The notes: a model not told the origin generated them from the sequence alone. 64,000 nucleotides of DNA from Chromobacterium alkanivorans (GCF_016937655.1 NZ_JAFHKL010000019.1:1-64000); one strand, 5' to 3'. Positions 51,314 to 62,695 are shown, counted from the first letter of the stretch. A program made the numbers and translations.

Positions 51314-51730
51314 ATGTCAGTCAAATACCCGCCCCGTCGCCATTACCGCCCCAACCTCAAGCCCATCTCCTATCAGGAGCTGCCCTTCGCCGCGCGCTTG
51401 CCGGATCGCCCGCGCGTGCATTGCTGGCAAGTGCCGCCGGCCGACGACTATCGCCAGGCCTATTTGCTGGGACGCGAATACGCCGGCCATTTCATCCAGT
51501 ACGTGCAGGACAATCCCGACGCCCCGGGACGCACCTTGCTGGCGCGCATCGCCGGCGACGTCGATTTCGCGGCGGAAGGCCCTGAACAGGGTTATTGGGC
51601 CGGCTTCTTCGCCCTGATCGAACAGGTGCTGGTCTTCCCCATCGACATCTTCGGCTATATAGACCGCATCAAGCTCCGGGAGGAGGCGCTGCGTCAGTTG
51701 GCGGAAAAACGGCCGGTCAATACTGAATAG
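51314..51730 (+). CDS. Hypothetical protein
   Basis: 138 aa, not recognised. It is a soluble protein with many aromatic and Pro residues at the start (VKYPPRRHYRPNLKPISYQELPFAARLPDRPRVHCW), then a helix DDYRQAYLLGREYAGHFIQYVQDNP. A hydrophobic segment (YWAGFFALIEQVLVFPIDIFGYID) could associate with a membrane but is not a clear transmembrane helix. AGGAG 6 nt upstream supports the ATG. Neighbouring genes give no functional hint. Confidence 0.72.
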   Translation: MSVKYPPRRHYRPNLKPISYQELPFAARLPDRPRVHCWQVPPADDYRQAYLLGREYAGHFIQYVQDNPDAPGRTLLARIAGDVDFAAEGPEQGYWAGFFALIEQVLVFPIDIFGYIDRIKLREEALRQLAEKRPVNTE

Positions 51731-51854
51731 ATGCATCGTTTTCGCCGCCTAAGGCTGAGCCGATTCTGGCACAGCCGGCGGCGGCGCTGGCTGAATCCGG
51801 CCACAACGCCCCTCATCAACCATTGAAAATCAATAACTTGGCGCAAACAAAGCC

Positions 51855-51870
51855 TGGCACGCGCTTTGCC
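51855..51870 (+). promoter_or_regulatory. Sigma-54 promoter of the ABC transporter operon
   Basis: TGGCACGCGCTTTGCC fits the -24/-12 consensus TGGCACG-N4-TTGCW with the required 10-bp GG-to-GC spacing, 115 bp before the binding-protein ATG. A DctD-type sigma-54 activator is encoded at the other end of the cluster. Confidence 0.82.
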
Positions 51871-51985
51871 TAATAAGAACCATTGCAAAGCCGCGCAGCG
51901 CATCGCCGCGCCGAAAAATGCAAACATCGTATAAATAAAAGATCGCCGCGCTTCGCCCGGCCCCCGTCCACAAAGGAGAAACACC

Positions 51986-52960
51986 ATGCAACGCATCCGC
52001 ACCTGGCTCTGTCTCGCCGCCCTGAGCGGCGGTCTCTCGCTGCCCGCCCTAGCCGCCGACGTGGTGAGGCTGGGCAACCTCAAGTTCGCCCACTACGGCG
52101 CCATCAGCTATATGAAGGAGATTGCGCCCAAATACGATCTGAAGATCGAAGAACGCATGTTCGCCAAGGGCATAGACATCATGCCGGCCATCGTGGCCGG
52201 CGAAGTGGACATCGCCGCCAGCGCGGCGGACGCGGCGGTGGCCGGTCGCGCCGGCGGCGCGCCCATCTACGCGGTGGCCGGCTTCGCCAAGGGCGGCGCG
52301 CGCATCGTCGCCGCCAAGGACAGCGGCATCAAGAGCGTCAAGGACCTGAAGGGCAAGAAGGTGGGCGTGGCGCGCGGCGGCGCCCAGGAGTTGCTGCTGG
52401 CGGCGGAGCTGGCCAAGTACAAGCTCAGCTGGTCCGACAAGCCGGGCAAGGACGTGCAGGTGATCTACATGCCCTTCGCCGACCTGAACCAGGCCTTGAT
52501 GGGCAAGCAGATCGACGCGATGAGCCAGTCCGAGCCGCAATCCTCGCAAGCCATCAACAAGGGCTTCGGCGTGGAAGTGCTCAAGCCCTACGACACCCCG
52601 CTGGGCGAACCGGTCCGCACCCTGGTGATGACGGAGAAAATGTACAAGGAACGCCGCGGCGTGGCGGAACGGCTGATCAAGTGCTTTGTGGAAGCCACCA
52701 ACACCTTCATCAAGAACCCCAAGCTGGCGGAAAAATACGTGCGCGAGAACATGTTCAAGAACCAGATCAGCGCCGACGACTTCCAGGACGCGATCTCCAA
52801 CTCCCCGTACAGCTACGACCTGAGCGTGGCCCACATCCAGACCACCACCGACATGATGCAGCAGTACGGCATCGGCAAGATGGCCAAGCCGCCCAAGGCG
52901 GCGGACTGGGTGAAGCTGGACTTGCTGAGCAAGGCCAAGCAGGACCTCAAGATTAATTGA
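51986..52960 (+). CDS. ABC transporter substrate-binding protein (NitT/TauT family)
   Basis: 324 aa with a signal peptide (MQRIRTWLCLAALSGGLSLPALAAD). The mature protein has the family pattern VRLGNLKFAHYGAISYMKEIAPKYDL, IMPAIVAGEVDIAASAADAAVAGRAGG and SVKDLKGKKVGVARGGAQELLLAAEL. It would capture a small organic or inorganic anion (sulfonate, nitrate or pyrimidine precursor type) in the periplasm. AAAGGAG lies before the ATG and the sigma-54 promoter 115 bp upstream. First gene of the operon. Confidence 0.92.
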   Translation: MQRIRTWLCLAALSGGLSLPALAADVVRLGNLKFAHYGAISYMKEIAPKYDLKIEERMFAKGIDIMPAIVAGEVDIAASAADAAVAGRAGGAPIYAVAGFAKGGARIVAAKDSGIKSVKDLKGKKVGVARGGAQELLLAAELAKYKLSWSDKPGKDVQVIYMPFADLNQALMGKQIDAMSQSEPQSSQAINKGFGVEVLKPYDTPLGEPVRTLVMTEKMYKERRGVAERLIKCFVEATNTFIKNPKLAEKYVRENMFKNQISADDFQDAISNSPYSYDLSVAHIQTTTDMMQQYGIGKMAKPPKAADWVKLDLLSKAKQDLKIN

Positions 52961-52979
52961 CGGCGGCGGGAGCGAATTC

Positions 52980-53810
52980 ATGCAGCAGACTGTGTTTTCC
53001 CGGCTGGGCCAGGCCTGGTCCAGCCTGGCGGTGCCCATCGCCATCGTGTTGATCTGGCAGGCCAGTTCCAGCCTGGGCTGGATCAATCCGCAAATCCTGC
53101 CCTCGCCGCTGGCGGTGTTGCAGAAGTGGCTGGCCTACTGGCAACCGCTGGAGGCCTACGACCCGGCGTCCGGCGCCTACCTGTCCTGGCTGCTGTCCGG
53201 CGAGCTGGTCCACGACGTGGTGGCCAGCCTGTGGCGGGTGGTGCTGGGCTTCGCGCTGGGCGGCGGCCTGGGCTTGCTGCTGGGGCTGTTCATGGGCGTC
53301 AGCGACCCGGTGTACCGGGCCTTCAACCCCTTGATCCAGTTCCTGCGGCCGATTCCGCCCATCGCCTGGACCCCGCTGTCCATTCTGTGGTTCGGCCTGG
53401 GCAATCCGCCGGCGGTGTTCCTGATCACCATCGGCGCCTTCTTCCCCATCCTGATGAACACCATCTCCGGCGTGCGCAATGTGGACGGCATCTATATCCG
53501 CGCCGCGCGCAACCTCGGCGCCAGCCGCGCCACCCTGTTCCGCCGGGTGATCCTGCCGGCGGCCACGCCCTTCATCTTCACCGGCGCGCGCGTGGGCATG
53601 GGCACCGCCTTCATCGTGGTGATCGTCGCGGAAATGATCGCGGTGAACAGCGGCGTCGGCTACCGCATCATGGAGGCGCGCGAGTACTTCTGGACCGACA
53701 AGGTCATCGCCGGCATGGTCACCATCGGCATCCTCGGGCTGTTGATCGACGTGCTGATGCAGGGGCTGAACAATCGCCTGCTGAAATGGCATCGCGGCAT
53801 CGACCAATAA
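52980..53810 (+). CDS. ABC transporter permease (NitT/TauT family)
   Basis: 276 aa with about six transmembrane helices. The EAA loop region is visible in NVDGIYIRAARNLGASRATLFRRVILPAATPFIFTGARVGMGTAFIVVIVAEM. It is the inner-membrane channel partner of the binding protein 19 bp upstream and the ATPase 156 bp downstream. That larger gap holds an inverted repeat. Confidence 0.94.
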   Translation: MQQTVFSRLGQAWSSLAVPIAIVLIWQASSSLGWINPQILPSPLAVLQKWLAYWQPLEAYDPASGAYLSWLLSGELVHDVVASLWRVVLGFALGGGLGLLLGLFMGVSDPVYRAFNPLIQFLRPIPPIAWTPLSILWFGLGNPPAVFLITIGAFFPILMNTISGVRNVDGIYIRAARNLGASRATLFRRVILPAATPFIFTGARVGMGTAFIVVIVAEMIAVNSGVGYRIMEAREYFWTDKVIAGMVTIGILGLLIDVLMQGLNNRLLKWHRGIDQ

Positions 53811-53818
53811 AAACCGCT

Positions 53819-53912
53819 AACAAAACCGCTGATCCCGCCTTGCGCCTCCTGGTCTACAACGGCTGCTGCCCGCGTCGGCGCGCCTTGGCCCAGTAGGCTG
53901 CGCGGTTTTGTT
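53819..53912. repeat. Inverted-repeat element between ABC permease and ATPase genes
   Basis: Perfect 11-bp arms AACAAAACCGC and GCGGTTTTGTT, 94 bp end to end, with a GC-rich, partly self-complementary interior (GTCGGCGCGCC). The arms differ from the AGAACCTG family. It may be another short mobile repeat or an intra-operon hairpin that tunes ATPase expression. Confidence 0.7.
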
Positions 53913-53966
53913 ATCGGCTCTAAAAAACTGCTCAAAGCCGCGCTGCGCGGCACGGAAGGATGAAAC

Positions 53967-54758
53967 ATGAGCGCCCAGATCGAAGTGCAACAGGTGCAAA
54001 AAGTATTCAAGACGCCGGGCGGCGACGTGATCGCCCTGCGCGACATCCAGCTGGACATCCGGCCCGGCGAGTTCGTCTGCCTGCTGGGTCCGTCCGGCTG
54101 CGGCAAATCCACGCTGCTCAACGCCATCGCCGGTTTCGCGCCGCCCAGCGGCGGACAGATTCTGGTGGCCGGCCAACGCGTCGCCGCGCCGGGGCCGGAC
54201 CGCGGCATGGTGTTCCAGGAATACGCGCTGTTCCCGTGGATGACGGTGGAGCAGAACATAGGCTTCGGCCTGGAGATCCAGAAGCGCGGCCCGGCCGAGA
54301 TTCGCGCCGCGGTGGAGCCCTTGCTGGACAAGCTGCACCTGCGCGATTTCCGCCACCGCTTCCCCAAAGACCTGTCCGGCGGCATGCGCCAGCGGGTGGC
54401 CATCGCGCGGGTGCTGGCGCTGGATTCGCCGGTGATGCTGATGGACGAGCCTTTCGGCGCGCTGGACGCGCTGACGCGGCGCTCCTTGCAGGACGAATTG
54501 CTGCGCATCTGGCAGGAATCCGGCAAGACCATCATCTTCGTCACCCACAGCATAGAGGAATCCATCTACCTGGCGGACCGGGTGGTGGTGATGACCTACC
54601 GCCCGGGCACCATCAAGCGCGATGTGCGGGTGGAGCTGCCGCGCCCGCGCGACCCCAGCGCGCCGGGCTTCAACGACCTGAAGCGGGAGCTGACCCGGCT
54701 GGTGATGGAGGAACATTCACGCCACGAAGCCGCGGAACTGCAAGCTGCGGTAGACTGA
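53967..54758 (+). CDS. ABC transporter ATP-binding protein (NitT/TauT family)
   Basis: 263-aa nucleotide-binding subunit. Walker A LLGPSGCGKSTLLNAIAGF (about 39-57), Q-loop FQEYALFPW, signature LSGGMRQRVAIARVLA, Walker B VMLMDEPFGALDALTR and the switch His in IFVTHSIEE. It powers the importer with the two preceding genes. The start follows GGAAGG. Confidence 0.95.
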   Translation: MSAQIEVQQVQKVFKTPGGDVIALRDIQLDIRPGEFVCLLGPSGCGKSTLLNAIAGFAPPSGGQILVAGQRVAAPGPDRGMVFQEYALFPWMTVEQNIGFGLEIQKRGPAEIRAAVEPLLDKLHLRDFRHRFPKDLSGGMRQRVAIARVLALDSPVMLMDEPFGALDALTRRSLQDELLRIWQESGKTIIFVTHSIEESIYLADRVVVMTYRPGTIKRDVRVELPRPRDPSAPGFNDLKRELTRLVMEEHSRHEAAELQAAVD

Positions 54759-54785
54759 GGCATCGCCGATTCCCGATCCGCCGCC

Positions 54786-56617
54786 ATGCTCGCACGCGCG
54801 TTGCGTTTCCTGCTGAAAAGCCTGCCTTCCCTCTTCTTGCTGGCCTTGGCGCTGGGCGGCGGCTGGGTGCTGGCCAGCCGCATGCTGTTGACCGAAGCGG
54901 AGCGCGAGGGCCGGCACCGGGCGGAAATGCACGCCGCCAACCTCGGCGCCACGCTGGAGCAATACCGCTACCTGCCCTATGTGCTGGCGCTGAACCAGGA
55001 CATCCTCAACCTGCTGGCGGACCCGCGCAATCCGCGGCGGGTGGAGGCGCTGAACCGCTATCTGGAACAGGTGAACCGGCAGTCGCGCACCTCGGCGCTG
55101 TTCATCGTCAACGTGGACGGCATCGCGCTGGCGTCCAGCAACTGGATGTCGCCGTATAGCTTCGTCGGCAACAGCTACGCCTTCCGCCCCTATTTCCAGC
55201 AAGCGCTGGCCGGCCAGTCCGGCAGTTTTTACGGCATAGGCAGCACCAGCCGCGAACCGGGCTATTTCCTGTCCTGGCCGGTGCTGTCCGGCCGCCGCGT
55301 CGTCGGCGTGGCCGTGGTCAAGGTCAGCCTGGCGCCGCTGGAGGCCGCCTGGCGCAAAGGCGCGGAACCGGTGCTGGTCAGCGACCGCCACGGCGTCGCC
55401 TTCCTCAGCGCCAACCCGGACTGGAAGTTCGCCACCTGGCAGCCGCTGCCGCCGGCGGTGCGCCGCCAGATCGACGCCACCCGCCAATACCTGGGCGCCA
55501 AGCTGCATCCGTTCGCGCTGCTGCAGCCGCACGCGGGCTGGCGAGAGCAAGCCTGGCTGGCGCCGGACAGCGAGCGCAAACTGCTGGCCGGCCGCTATCT
55601 GCAAATCCGCCAGACCTTGCCGCAAACCGGCTGGACGCTGACCCTGCTGGTGGACATGCACGGCCGCAACCTGACCCTGCTGGCCATCATGAGCACGCTG
55701 CTGGCCAGCGGCCTGGGCCTGCTGACGCTGTGGCACTACTGGCGGTTGCGGCTGCGCCGGCTGCGCGAGCGGTTGGCGGCGCAACAGGCCTTGCAGCAGG
55801 CGCACGATCAACTGGAACGCAAGGTGGCGGAACGCACCCGCGACCTGGCGCTGAGCAACACCCAGCTGTCGGCGGAAATCCGCGAACGCATCCAGACCGA
55901 AAACAGCCTGCGCATCACCCGCGGCCAGCTGGCCGAAGCCAGCAAGCTGGCGGCGCTGGGCCAGATGGCGGCCGGGGTGGCGCACGAGATCAACCAGCCG
56001 CTGGCGGCGCTGCGCGCCTTCGCCGACAACGCGGTGACCCTGCTGCAACGCGGCCGCCCCGACGCCGCCAGCGACAATCTGGGCCAGATTTCCCAGCTGG
56101 TGGAGCGCATCGCCCACATCACCCGGGACCTGAAAACCTTCGCCCGCCGCCACCGCGGCCCGCTGGGCCAGACCAACCCGCTCGCCGCGCTGCGCGACAC
56201 GCTGACGCTGCTGCAGCCGGCGCTGCGCGACGCCCGGGTGGAGTTGGAGCTGGATTTGCCGCCGCGCTGCCCGGACATCGCCTGCGACGCCATCGGCCTG
56301 GAGCAGGTGTTCACCAATCTGCTGGGCAACGCCATCGACGCGATGCGGCCGCAGGCGGACGGCCGGCTGGAGATCAGCCTGCTGCACAAGGCCGGCATGC
56401 TGGAATTCCGTCTGCGCGACCACGGTCCCGGCATCGCCGACGCCGATCTGCCGCATTTGTTCGAGCCCTTCTACAGCACCAAGCCGCGCGGCCAGGGCCT
56501 GGGCCTGGGGCTGGCCATCGTGCAGGAGATCGTCGAACAGTCCGGCGGCCGCATCGAAGCCGGCAACCACCCGGACGGCGGCGCCTGTTTCATCATCAAC
56601 TGGCCTTGCGAGTCCAC

Positions 56618-56621
<4 letters not shown>
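54786..56621 (+). CDS. DctB-like sensor histidine kinase
   Basis: 611 aa. TM1 at about 12-30, a periplasmic double-Cache sensor to about residue 290 (SRTSALFIVNVDGIALASSNWMSPYSFVGNSYAFRPYFQQAL), TM2 at about 296-320, a coiled-coil linker, then the kinase. The H-box is GVAHEINQPLAALRAF with phospho-His near residue 400, with N, G1 and G2 boxes in FTNLLGNAIDAM, DHGPGIADADLPHLFEPFYSTK and GQGLGLGLAIV. DctB proteins sense C4-dicarboxylates. Here the ligand is probably that of the adjoining ABC system. It overlaps the regulator gene by 4 bp. Confidence 0.93.
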
Positions 56622-57960
<1,339 letters not shown>

Positions 57961-57961
<1 letters not shown>

Positions 57962-58105
57962 GAACCTGTTCAAGGTCTGCTGCGCTTCGTGAAGCGTTGC
58001 ACGGTGAGTACAAGCTCAAAATGCTCATGTACCACGAGTACATTCCGCTTTTTCGCTAGTTTTCGCCTTGTCTCGCCCATGCTCGCGCGACTTTGAGCAA
58101 GCTCT
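57961..58105. repeat. MITE-like palindromic repeat, copy D
   Basis: 145 bp, inverted relative to copies A and B. Ends AGAACCTGTTCAAGG and TTTGAGCAAGCTCT; interior TCATGTACCACGAGTACATT and TTTTCGCCTTGTCTCGC. It starts on the A of the DctD-like gene's TGA stop and ends 34 bp past the stop of the convergent DUF6348-like gene. Confidence 0.9.
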
Positions 58106-58139
58106 GATAGCTGTTCACGATTTACGCTCCGCAGCCGCC

Positions 58140-58811
58140 TCACACCGCGCGCAGCAGCATGAAATGGCGCAGGCTGTAATAGCCTTGCGCCGCCGGCCAC
58201 GGCAAGGCGTCCAGCAGGCTCAGGCCCGCCTCCCAGCGCTGGTTGTCCAGCAGCGCCTCGGAGACGAACTCGCCGTTCAGATTGCAGAAGAACAAGCGCG
58301 TCCAGTGCGCGTCGCCGGCCAGCGTTTCCGCGCGCAGCGCGGCGGTGGCCTGGCGGAACAGCGCCTCGAACAGAGGCTGCTCCAGACGCTCGGCCGCGCC
58401 GCGCAGGCCGAAGTTGCCGATATAGGCCATATAGTCGCGGCCGGCGATTTCCCAGCGCCGTTCGGTGACCTGGGCCTCGTCGGCGATGCCCCACAGGCCG
58501 GCCAGCAGCACGTGCAGCACATTGGCGCTGAAGTTTTCCAGCGCGTCGTTCAGCCCTTCCCGGCCCGCGCCCAGGCCGGCGAAGCTTTCCATCAAGCGGA
58601 TGTCGTTTTCCAACAGCACGTGGACGTCCAGCCGGCCGTTGTTCTCGCCCGGCGTCCAGTGCGCGCCTATCGCCGGCAACTGGCCATGCGGCAGCAGCCA
58701 GCCCTTGGCCTCCTGGCAGGGCAGGCCGTGGGCGGCCAGCAATTGCGCCAGCAGCGGCGTGGGGTCCAGGGCGGCTTGGGTTTCCGGAGCGTGGGCAGAC
58801 AAGATGGACAT
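58140..58811 (-). CDS. DUF6348-like hypothetical protein
   Basis: 223-aa soluble protein. It has a patterned stretch GRLDVHVLLENDIRLMESFAGLGAGREGLNDALENFSANVLHVLLAGLWG and ends GYYSLRHFMLLRAV. This resembles the DUF6348 family, from memory only; no function is known. AAGGA lies before the ATG at 58811. The gene is flanked on both sides by repeat copies D and E. Confidence 0.75.
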   Translation of the reverse strand: MSILSAHAPETQAALDPTPLLAQLLAAHGLPCQEAKGWLLPHGQLPAIGAHWTPGENNGRLDVHVLLENDIRLMESFAGLGAGREGLNDALENFSANVLHVLLAGLWGIADEAQVTERRWEIAGRDYMAYIGNFGLRGAAERLEQPLFEALFRQATAALRAETLAGDAHWTRLFFCNLNGEFVSEALLDNQRWEAGLSLLDALPWPAAQGYYSLRHFMLLRAV

Positions 58812-58857
58812 CCTTTTGATTCGATCGCGAGGCCGGCAGTGTACCACCGCCCGCCTT

Positions 58858-58999
58858 AGAACCTGTTTACGATCTGCTGCGCGTTGGCAATACGGCGTTG
58901 AAAACCCCTTCGAAATGCTCATGTACCTTATGTACATTCCGCTTTCTCAGTCGTTTTCGCCTTGTCTCGCCTTAGCTCGCGAGATCGTAAACACGTTCT
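58858..58999. repeat. MITE-like palindromic repeat, copy E
   Basis: 142 bp with ends AGAACCTGTTTACGATCT and GAGATCGTAAACACGTTCT and the family interior (TTTTCGCCTTGTCTCGCC, TCATGTACCTTATGTACATT), same orientation as D. Its right end contributes one base to the TAA stop of the chemoreceptor gene; its left end is 47 bp before the DUF6348-like start. Confidence 0.93.
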
Positions 59000-60609
59000 T
59001 ATAGCCTGAAGCTGGCCGCCGCCTGCCGCAGCCCGGCGGCCAGCGTCTCCAGCGCCTCCACCTCGGCCTCCGCCGCCAAGGCGGTGGCGCGGGTCTGGCC
59101 GGCCAGGCCGGCCACCTGCTCCATATTGCCGGCCACTTCGCGGTTGGCCTCCGCCTGCGCCGCGGCCGCGCCGGCCACCGCGCGAATATTGTCGCGCGCG
59201 GACTCCGCGCCGCCGCGTATGCGTTGCAAGGCGTCGGCGGCCTGCCGGGCCATGGCCACGCCGCTGTCCACCCGCGGCCCCACCTCGCCCATGCTGGCCA
59301 CCACCGAATCGGTGTCCGCCTGGATCGCCTGGATAGTGGCGGCGATCTGGCGCGTGGCTTCGCCGCTGCGGTCCGCCAGCTTGCGCACCTCGTCGGCCAC
59401 CACCGCGAAGCCGCGTCCCAGCTCGCCGGCCCGCGCCGCTTCGATCGCCGCGTTCAGCGCCAACAGATTGGTCTGATCGGCGATGTCCTTGATCACCGCC
59501 GCGGTGACGTCGATCGCGCGGCAGCGTTCGGCCAGCTCGCCTATGCAGCCGGAGGCGGCCGCCACCTGGCCGGACACCGCCTGGATCTCCTCGGCCGCGC
59601 GGCGCACCAGGCCTTCGCCCTCGTCCGCCAGCGCGCAGGCATTGGCGGAGTCCGACTCGCTTTCGGCGCTGCGGCGCGACACTTCCGCCACGCCGTCCAG
59701 CATGCCGGCGGTGGTTTCCGCGGCGCCGGCGGTGGCCGCCGCCGATTGCTCCACCTGGCCGTGAATCTGCTGCATCCGTCCGGACAAGCCGCCCACCGAG
59801 CGCTCCAGCTGCGCGGAGCCGTCCTGCAAGCGCTCGATCAACTGACGCAAGCTGCGCTGCATCGCGACGAAGGCCCCCATCAGGCTGCCCTCGCGCGGCG
59901 CGCGTTCCAGCGCCTGGCTCAAATCGCCCGCCGCCATTGCCCGCGCGGCGTCGGCCGCCGCCTCCGCCTCGCCGCCTATCAAGCGGAAAATCGAGGCGGC
60001 CACGCGCCAGGCCAGCAGGGTCACCACCGCCAGCACCGCCAGGCCGATGCCGGAAAGCTTGAGCGCCAGGCCGTTGAACTGGCGCTCCACATCGTCCATG
60101 AACACGCCCGCGCCTATGGTCCAGTTCCAGTCCGGTATCCGCATCACCGCATTGAGCTTGGGCAGCACCTCGTTGCCGTTGGGGCGCTTGGTGCGCACCA
60201 GCGCGAAGCCGAAATCGCCGTTCGCCAGCGCGTCGCGATAGGCTTGCACCAGGGTGCGACCGTCCGGCAGCTTGCCCCCGGTGTCCCGCTTGCCCAGCTT
60301 GCGCCGGTCCGGGTGCACCAGCACCAGGTCGGAGGCGTCGCGCGCGAACACGTAATTGTCCTTGTCGCGCAGTCCGGACATCGCCTCCATCGCTCGCCGC
60401 TGGGCCTCTTCGCGCTTGAGCTTGCCGCTTTGCTCCTGCTTTTGGTACATCGCCACCTGCTGCCCCGCCAGATGCACCAGGCTGCCTATCTGCGCCTTGC
60501 GGTCGTCAAGCAGCGTCGTACGCAAGGTGTGCAGGGCGAATCCCGCCACCACGCACAGGCCCAGGCCCGCGCACAGCACCACGCCTCCCAAACGGACAGC
60601 CAGTTTCAT
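58999..60609 (-). CDS. Methyl-accepting chemotaxis protein
   Basis: 536 aa. TM1 at about 5-27, a periplasmic Cache domain ([36 protein letters not shown] and [16 protein letters not shown]), TM2 at about 185-205, a HAMP domain, then a long helical signalling domain with the hairpin tip [38 protein letters not shown]. It senses a small ligand (often organic acids for this Cache type) and controls CheA. The start at 60609 has GGAG 7 nt upstream; a longer frame is less likely. Confidence 0.93.
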   Translation of the reverse strand: MKLAVRLGGVVLCAGLGLCVVAGFALHTLRTTLLDDRKAQIGSLVHLAGQQVAMYQKQEQSGKLKREEAQRRAMEAMSGLRDKDNYVFARDASDLVLVHPDRRKLGKRDTGGKLPDGRTLVQAYRDALANGDFGFALVRTKRPNGNEVLPKLNAVMRIPDWNWTIGAGVFMDDVERQFNGLALKLSGIGLAVLAVVTLLAWRVAASIFRLIGGEAEAAADAARAMAAGDLSQALERAPREGSLMGAFVAMQRSLRQLIERLQDGSAQLERSVGGLSGRMQQIHGQVEQSAAATAGAAETTAGMLDGVAEVSRRSAESESDSANACALADEGEGLVRRAAEEIQAVSGQVAAASGCIGELAERCRAIDVTAAVIKDIADQTNLLALNAAIEAARAGELGRGFAVVADEVRKLADRSGEATRQIAATIQAIQADTDSVVASMGEVGPRVDSGVAMARQAADALQRIRGGAESARDNIRAVAGAAAAQAEANREVAGNMEQVAGLAGQTRATALAAEAEVEALETLAAGLRQAAASFRL

Positions 60610-60701
60610 ATTCTCGCTCCATCGCGTATCGGCGCCGCGCGGCGGCGACCGTTCATTCGTGGAGCATAGACTATTCATTATGCTTAAGCCTCCGCCGTCT
60701 C

Positions 60702-60800
60702 AGAACGTGTTTACGATCTCGCGAGCTAGACGGTGCATGAGCGTTTCGAAGACGGTTTCAACGCCGTATCGCCGACGCGCGGCGATCGTAAACAGGTTCT
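60702..60800. repeat. MITE-like palindromic repeat, short copy F
   Basis: 99 bp with ends AGAACGTGTTTACGATCT and GATCGTAAACAGGTTCT. The central GAGACAAGGCGAAAAC part is missing, so this is an internally deleted copy. The terminal A on its right end is the last base of the ABC exporter's TGA stop on the minus strand. Confidence 0.9.
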
Positions 60801-62569
60801 CAGCCCTCCCCGCCGGCGGCGAACTGCAGGGCCGCCAGCCGCGCGTACAAGGGCGAGCCCAGCAACAGGCTCTGATGATTGCCCTCGGCCACGATGCGGC
60901 CCTGGTCCAGCACCACGATGCGGTCCGCCTGCTTGACCGTGGCCAGGCGGTGGGCGATCACCAGCGTGGTGCGGTTTTGCGCCGCGCGCTCCAAGGCCTG
61001 CTGCACCAGCTGCTCGGATTCGGCGTCCAGCGCGCTGGTGGCCTCGTCCAGCAGCAGCAAGGGCGGGTTCTTCAGAATGGCGCGGGCGATGGCGATGCGC
61101 TGACGCTGGCCGCCGGACAGGCGCACGCCGCGTTCGCCCAGATAGGTGTCGTAGCCCTGCGGCAACTTCTCGATGAAATCCGCCGCGGCGGCGGCGCGGG
61201 CCGCGGCTCGCACTTCCTCGTCGCTGGCCTCGGGCTTGCCGTAGCGGATGTTCTCCAAGGCGCTGGCGCCGAAAATCACCGAATCCTGCAACACCACGCC
61301 CACATGGCCGCGCAAATCGGCGAAAGCCAGTTCGCGCACGTCCACGCCGCCCAGCAGCACTTGCCCTTGCTGCGGGTCGTAGAAACGCAGCAGGAGCTGG
61401 AACAAGGTGGACTTGCCGGCGCCGGACGGCCCCACCAGGGCCACGTGCTCGCCGGGACGCACCTTGAGCCGGACGCCGCTGAGCGAGGGCTGGCCGGGAC
61501 GGGACGGGTAGGCGAAATCGACGTCGCGCAGCTCCAGGCCGGCGGGTCCCGGCGGCAGCGCGCGCGGCGCGGCCGGCTCCGTCACCGGCGAGCGCAGCGC
61601 CAGCAGCTCCATCAAGCGCTCGGTGGCGCCGGCCGCGCGCTGCACATCGCCCCATACTTCCGCCAGCGCGCCGATGGCGCCGGCGGTGACCACCGCGTAC
61701 AGGATGAATTGACCCAGCTGGCCGGCGCTCATCGCGCCCTCCAGCACCGCGTGCGCGCCCAGCCACAAGACGAAGACGATGGCGCCGAAGATCAGCAGGA
61801 TCACCGCCGCCGTCAGCCAGGAGCGCGCGCGGATGCGCGCCAGCGCGGCGTCGAAGCCGGTTTCCACCGAAGCGCCGAAACGCCGGCTCTCCCGCGCCTG
61901 CTGATTGAAGGCCTGCACCGTGGGAATCGCGTTCAGGGTTTCGCCGGCGATGGCGCTGGAATCGGCGATACGGTCCTGGCTGGAACGGGACAAGGTTCGC
62001 ACCCGGCGGCCAAACACCACGATGGGCAAAACCACCAGCAACAGCGTCACCAGAATGTAGGCGGTCAGGCTGGGGCTGGTGGCCATCAGCATGGCCAGGC
62101 CGCCCAGCATCAGCAGCGCGTTGCGCAGCCCCATGGACAGGCTGGTGCCGATCACGGTCTGCACCAGGGTGGTGTCGGTGGTCAGCCGGGACAGCACCTC
62201 GCCGGTCTGAGTGACTTCGAAGTATTCCGGGCTGACCCGGATCACATGCCGGTAGACCGCGCTGCGGATGTCGGCGGTGACGCGCTCGCCCAGCCAGGAC
62301 ACGCAATAAAAACGCAAGGCGGTGGCCAGGGCCAACACCGCCGCCACGCCGAACAGGCCGAGAAAATAGCGGTTGATGTCCGCCGCCGCGCGCTGACTGA
62401 AACCATGGTCGATCAGGAAGCGGAAAGCCACCGGCAGCAGCAGGGTGGCGGCGGCGGCCACGATCAGGGCCAGCAAGGCCAGCCAGGCGCGCAGCCGATA
62501 TGGACGCAGATAGGGCAGCAGGCCGGCCAGCGGGCTCAGCCGCAGCAAGGAAGAGGAGGCAGCGGACAT
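60800..62569 (-). CDS. ABC exporter, MsbA-like half transporter
   Basis: 589 aa. N-terminal six-helix exporter domain to about residue 320 (LRAWLALLALIVAAAATLLLPVAFRFLIDHGF; coupling segment GEVLSRLTTDTTLVQTVIGTSLSM). The nucleotide-binding domain has Walker A ALVGPSGAGKSTLFQLLLRFY, signature RLSGGQRQRIAIARAIL, Walker B PLLLLDEATSALDAESE and the switch His in VIAHRLATV. It works as a homodimer exporting lipids or drugs; the substrate is not identifiable. Monocistronic, minus strand. Confidence 0.95.
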   Translation of the reverse strand: MSAASSSLLRLSPLAGLLPYLRPYRLRAWLALLALIVAAAATLLLPVAFRFLIDHGFSQRAAADINRYFLGLFGVAAVLALATALRFYCVSWLGERVTADIRSAVYRHVIRVSPEYFEVTQTGEVLSRLTTDTTLVQTVIGTSLSMGLRNALLMLGGLAMLMATSPSLTAYILVTLLLVVLPIVVFGRRVRTLSRSSQDRIADSSAIAGETLNAIPTVQAFNQQARESRRFGASVETGFDAALARIRARSWLTAAVILLIFGAIVFVLWLGAHAVLEGAMSAGQLGQFILYAVVTAGAIGALAEVWGDVQRAAGATERLMELLALRSPVTEPAAPRALPPGPAGLELRDVDFAYPSRPGQPSLSGVRLKVRPGEHVALVGPSGAGKSTLFQLLLRFYDPQQGQVLLGGVDVRELAFADLRGHVGVVLQDSVIFGASALENIRYGKPEASDEEVRAAARAAAAADFIEKLPQGYDTYLGERGVRLSGGQRQRIAIARAILKNPPLLLLDEATSALDAESEQLVQQALERAAQNRTTLVIAHRLATVKQADRIVVLDQGRIVAEGNHQSLLLGSPLYARLAALQFAAGGEG

Positions 62570-62641
62570 GGGAAGGGGCGCTCAATGAAACACAGCGCCC
62601 TACTCTAGCCTGCCGCCGGACAAACCGCACCCCCGGACATG

Positions 62642-62672
62642 AAAAAACCGCCGCGGGCGAAGCCGGCGGCGG
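62642..62672 (-). terminator. Terminator of the FadL-like gene
   Basis: On the minus strand a GC-rich ACCGCCGCC / GGCGGT hairpin followed by six T residues, 24 bp past the stop codon. Confidence 0.9.
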
Positions 62673-62695
62673 TGGGAAAGTCGGGCTTTCCTGGA

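Noticed and set aside
58858-58999. Short peptides (MYxxYMSISK...) encoded across repeat copies
   Set aside because: The similar peptides simply reflect the shared repeat sequence. They have no start signals and the frames run into unrelated flanks.
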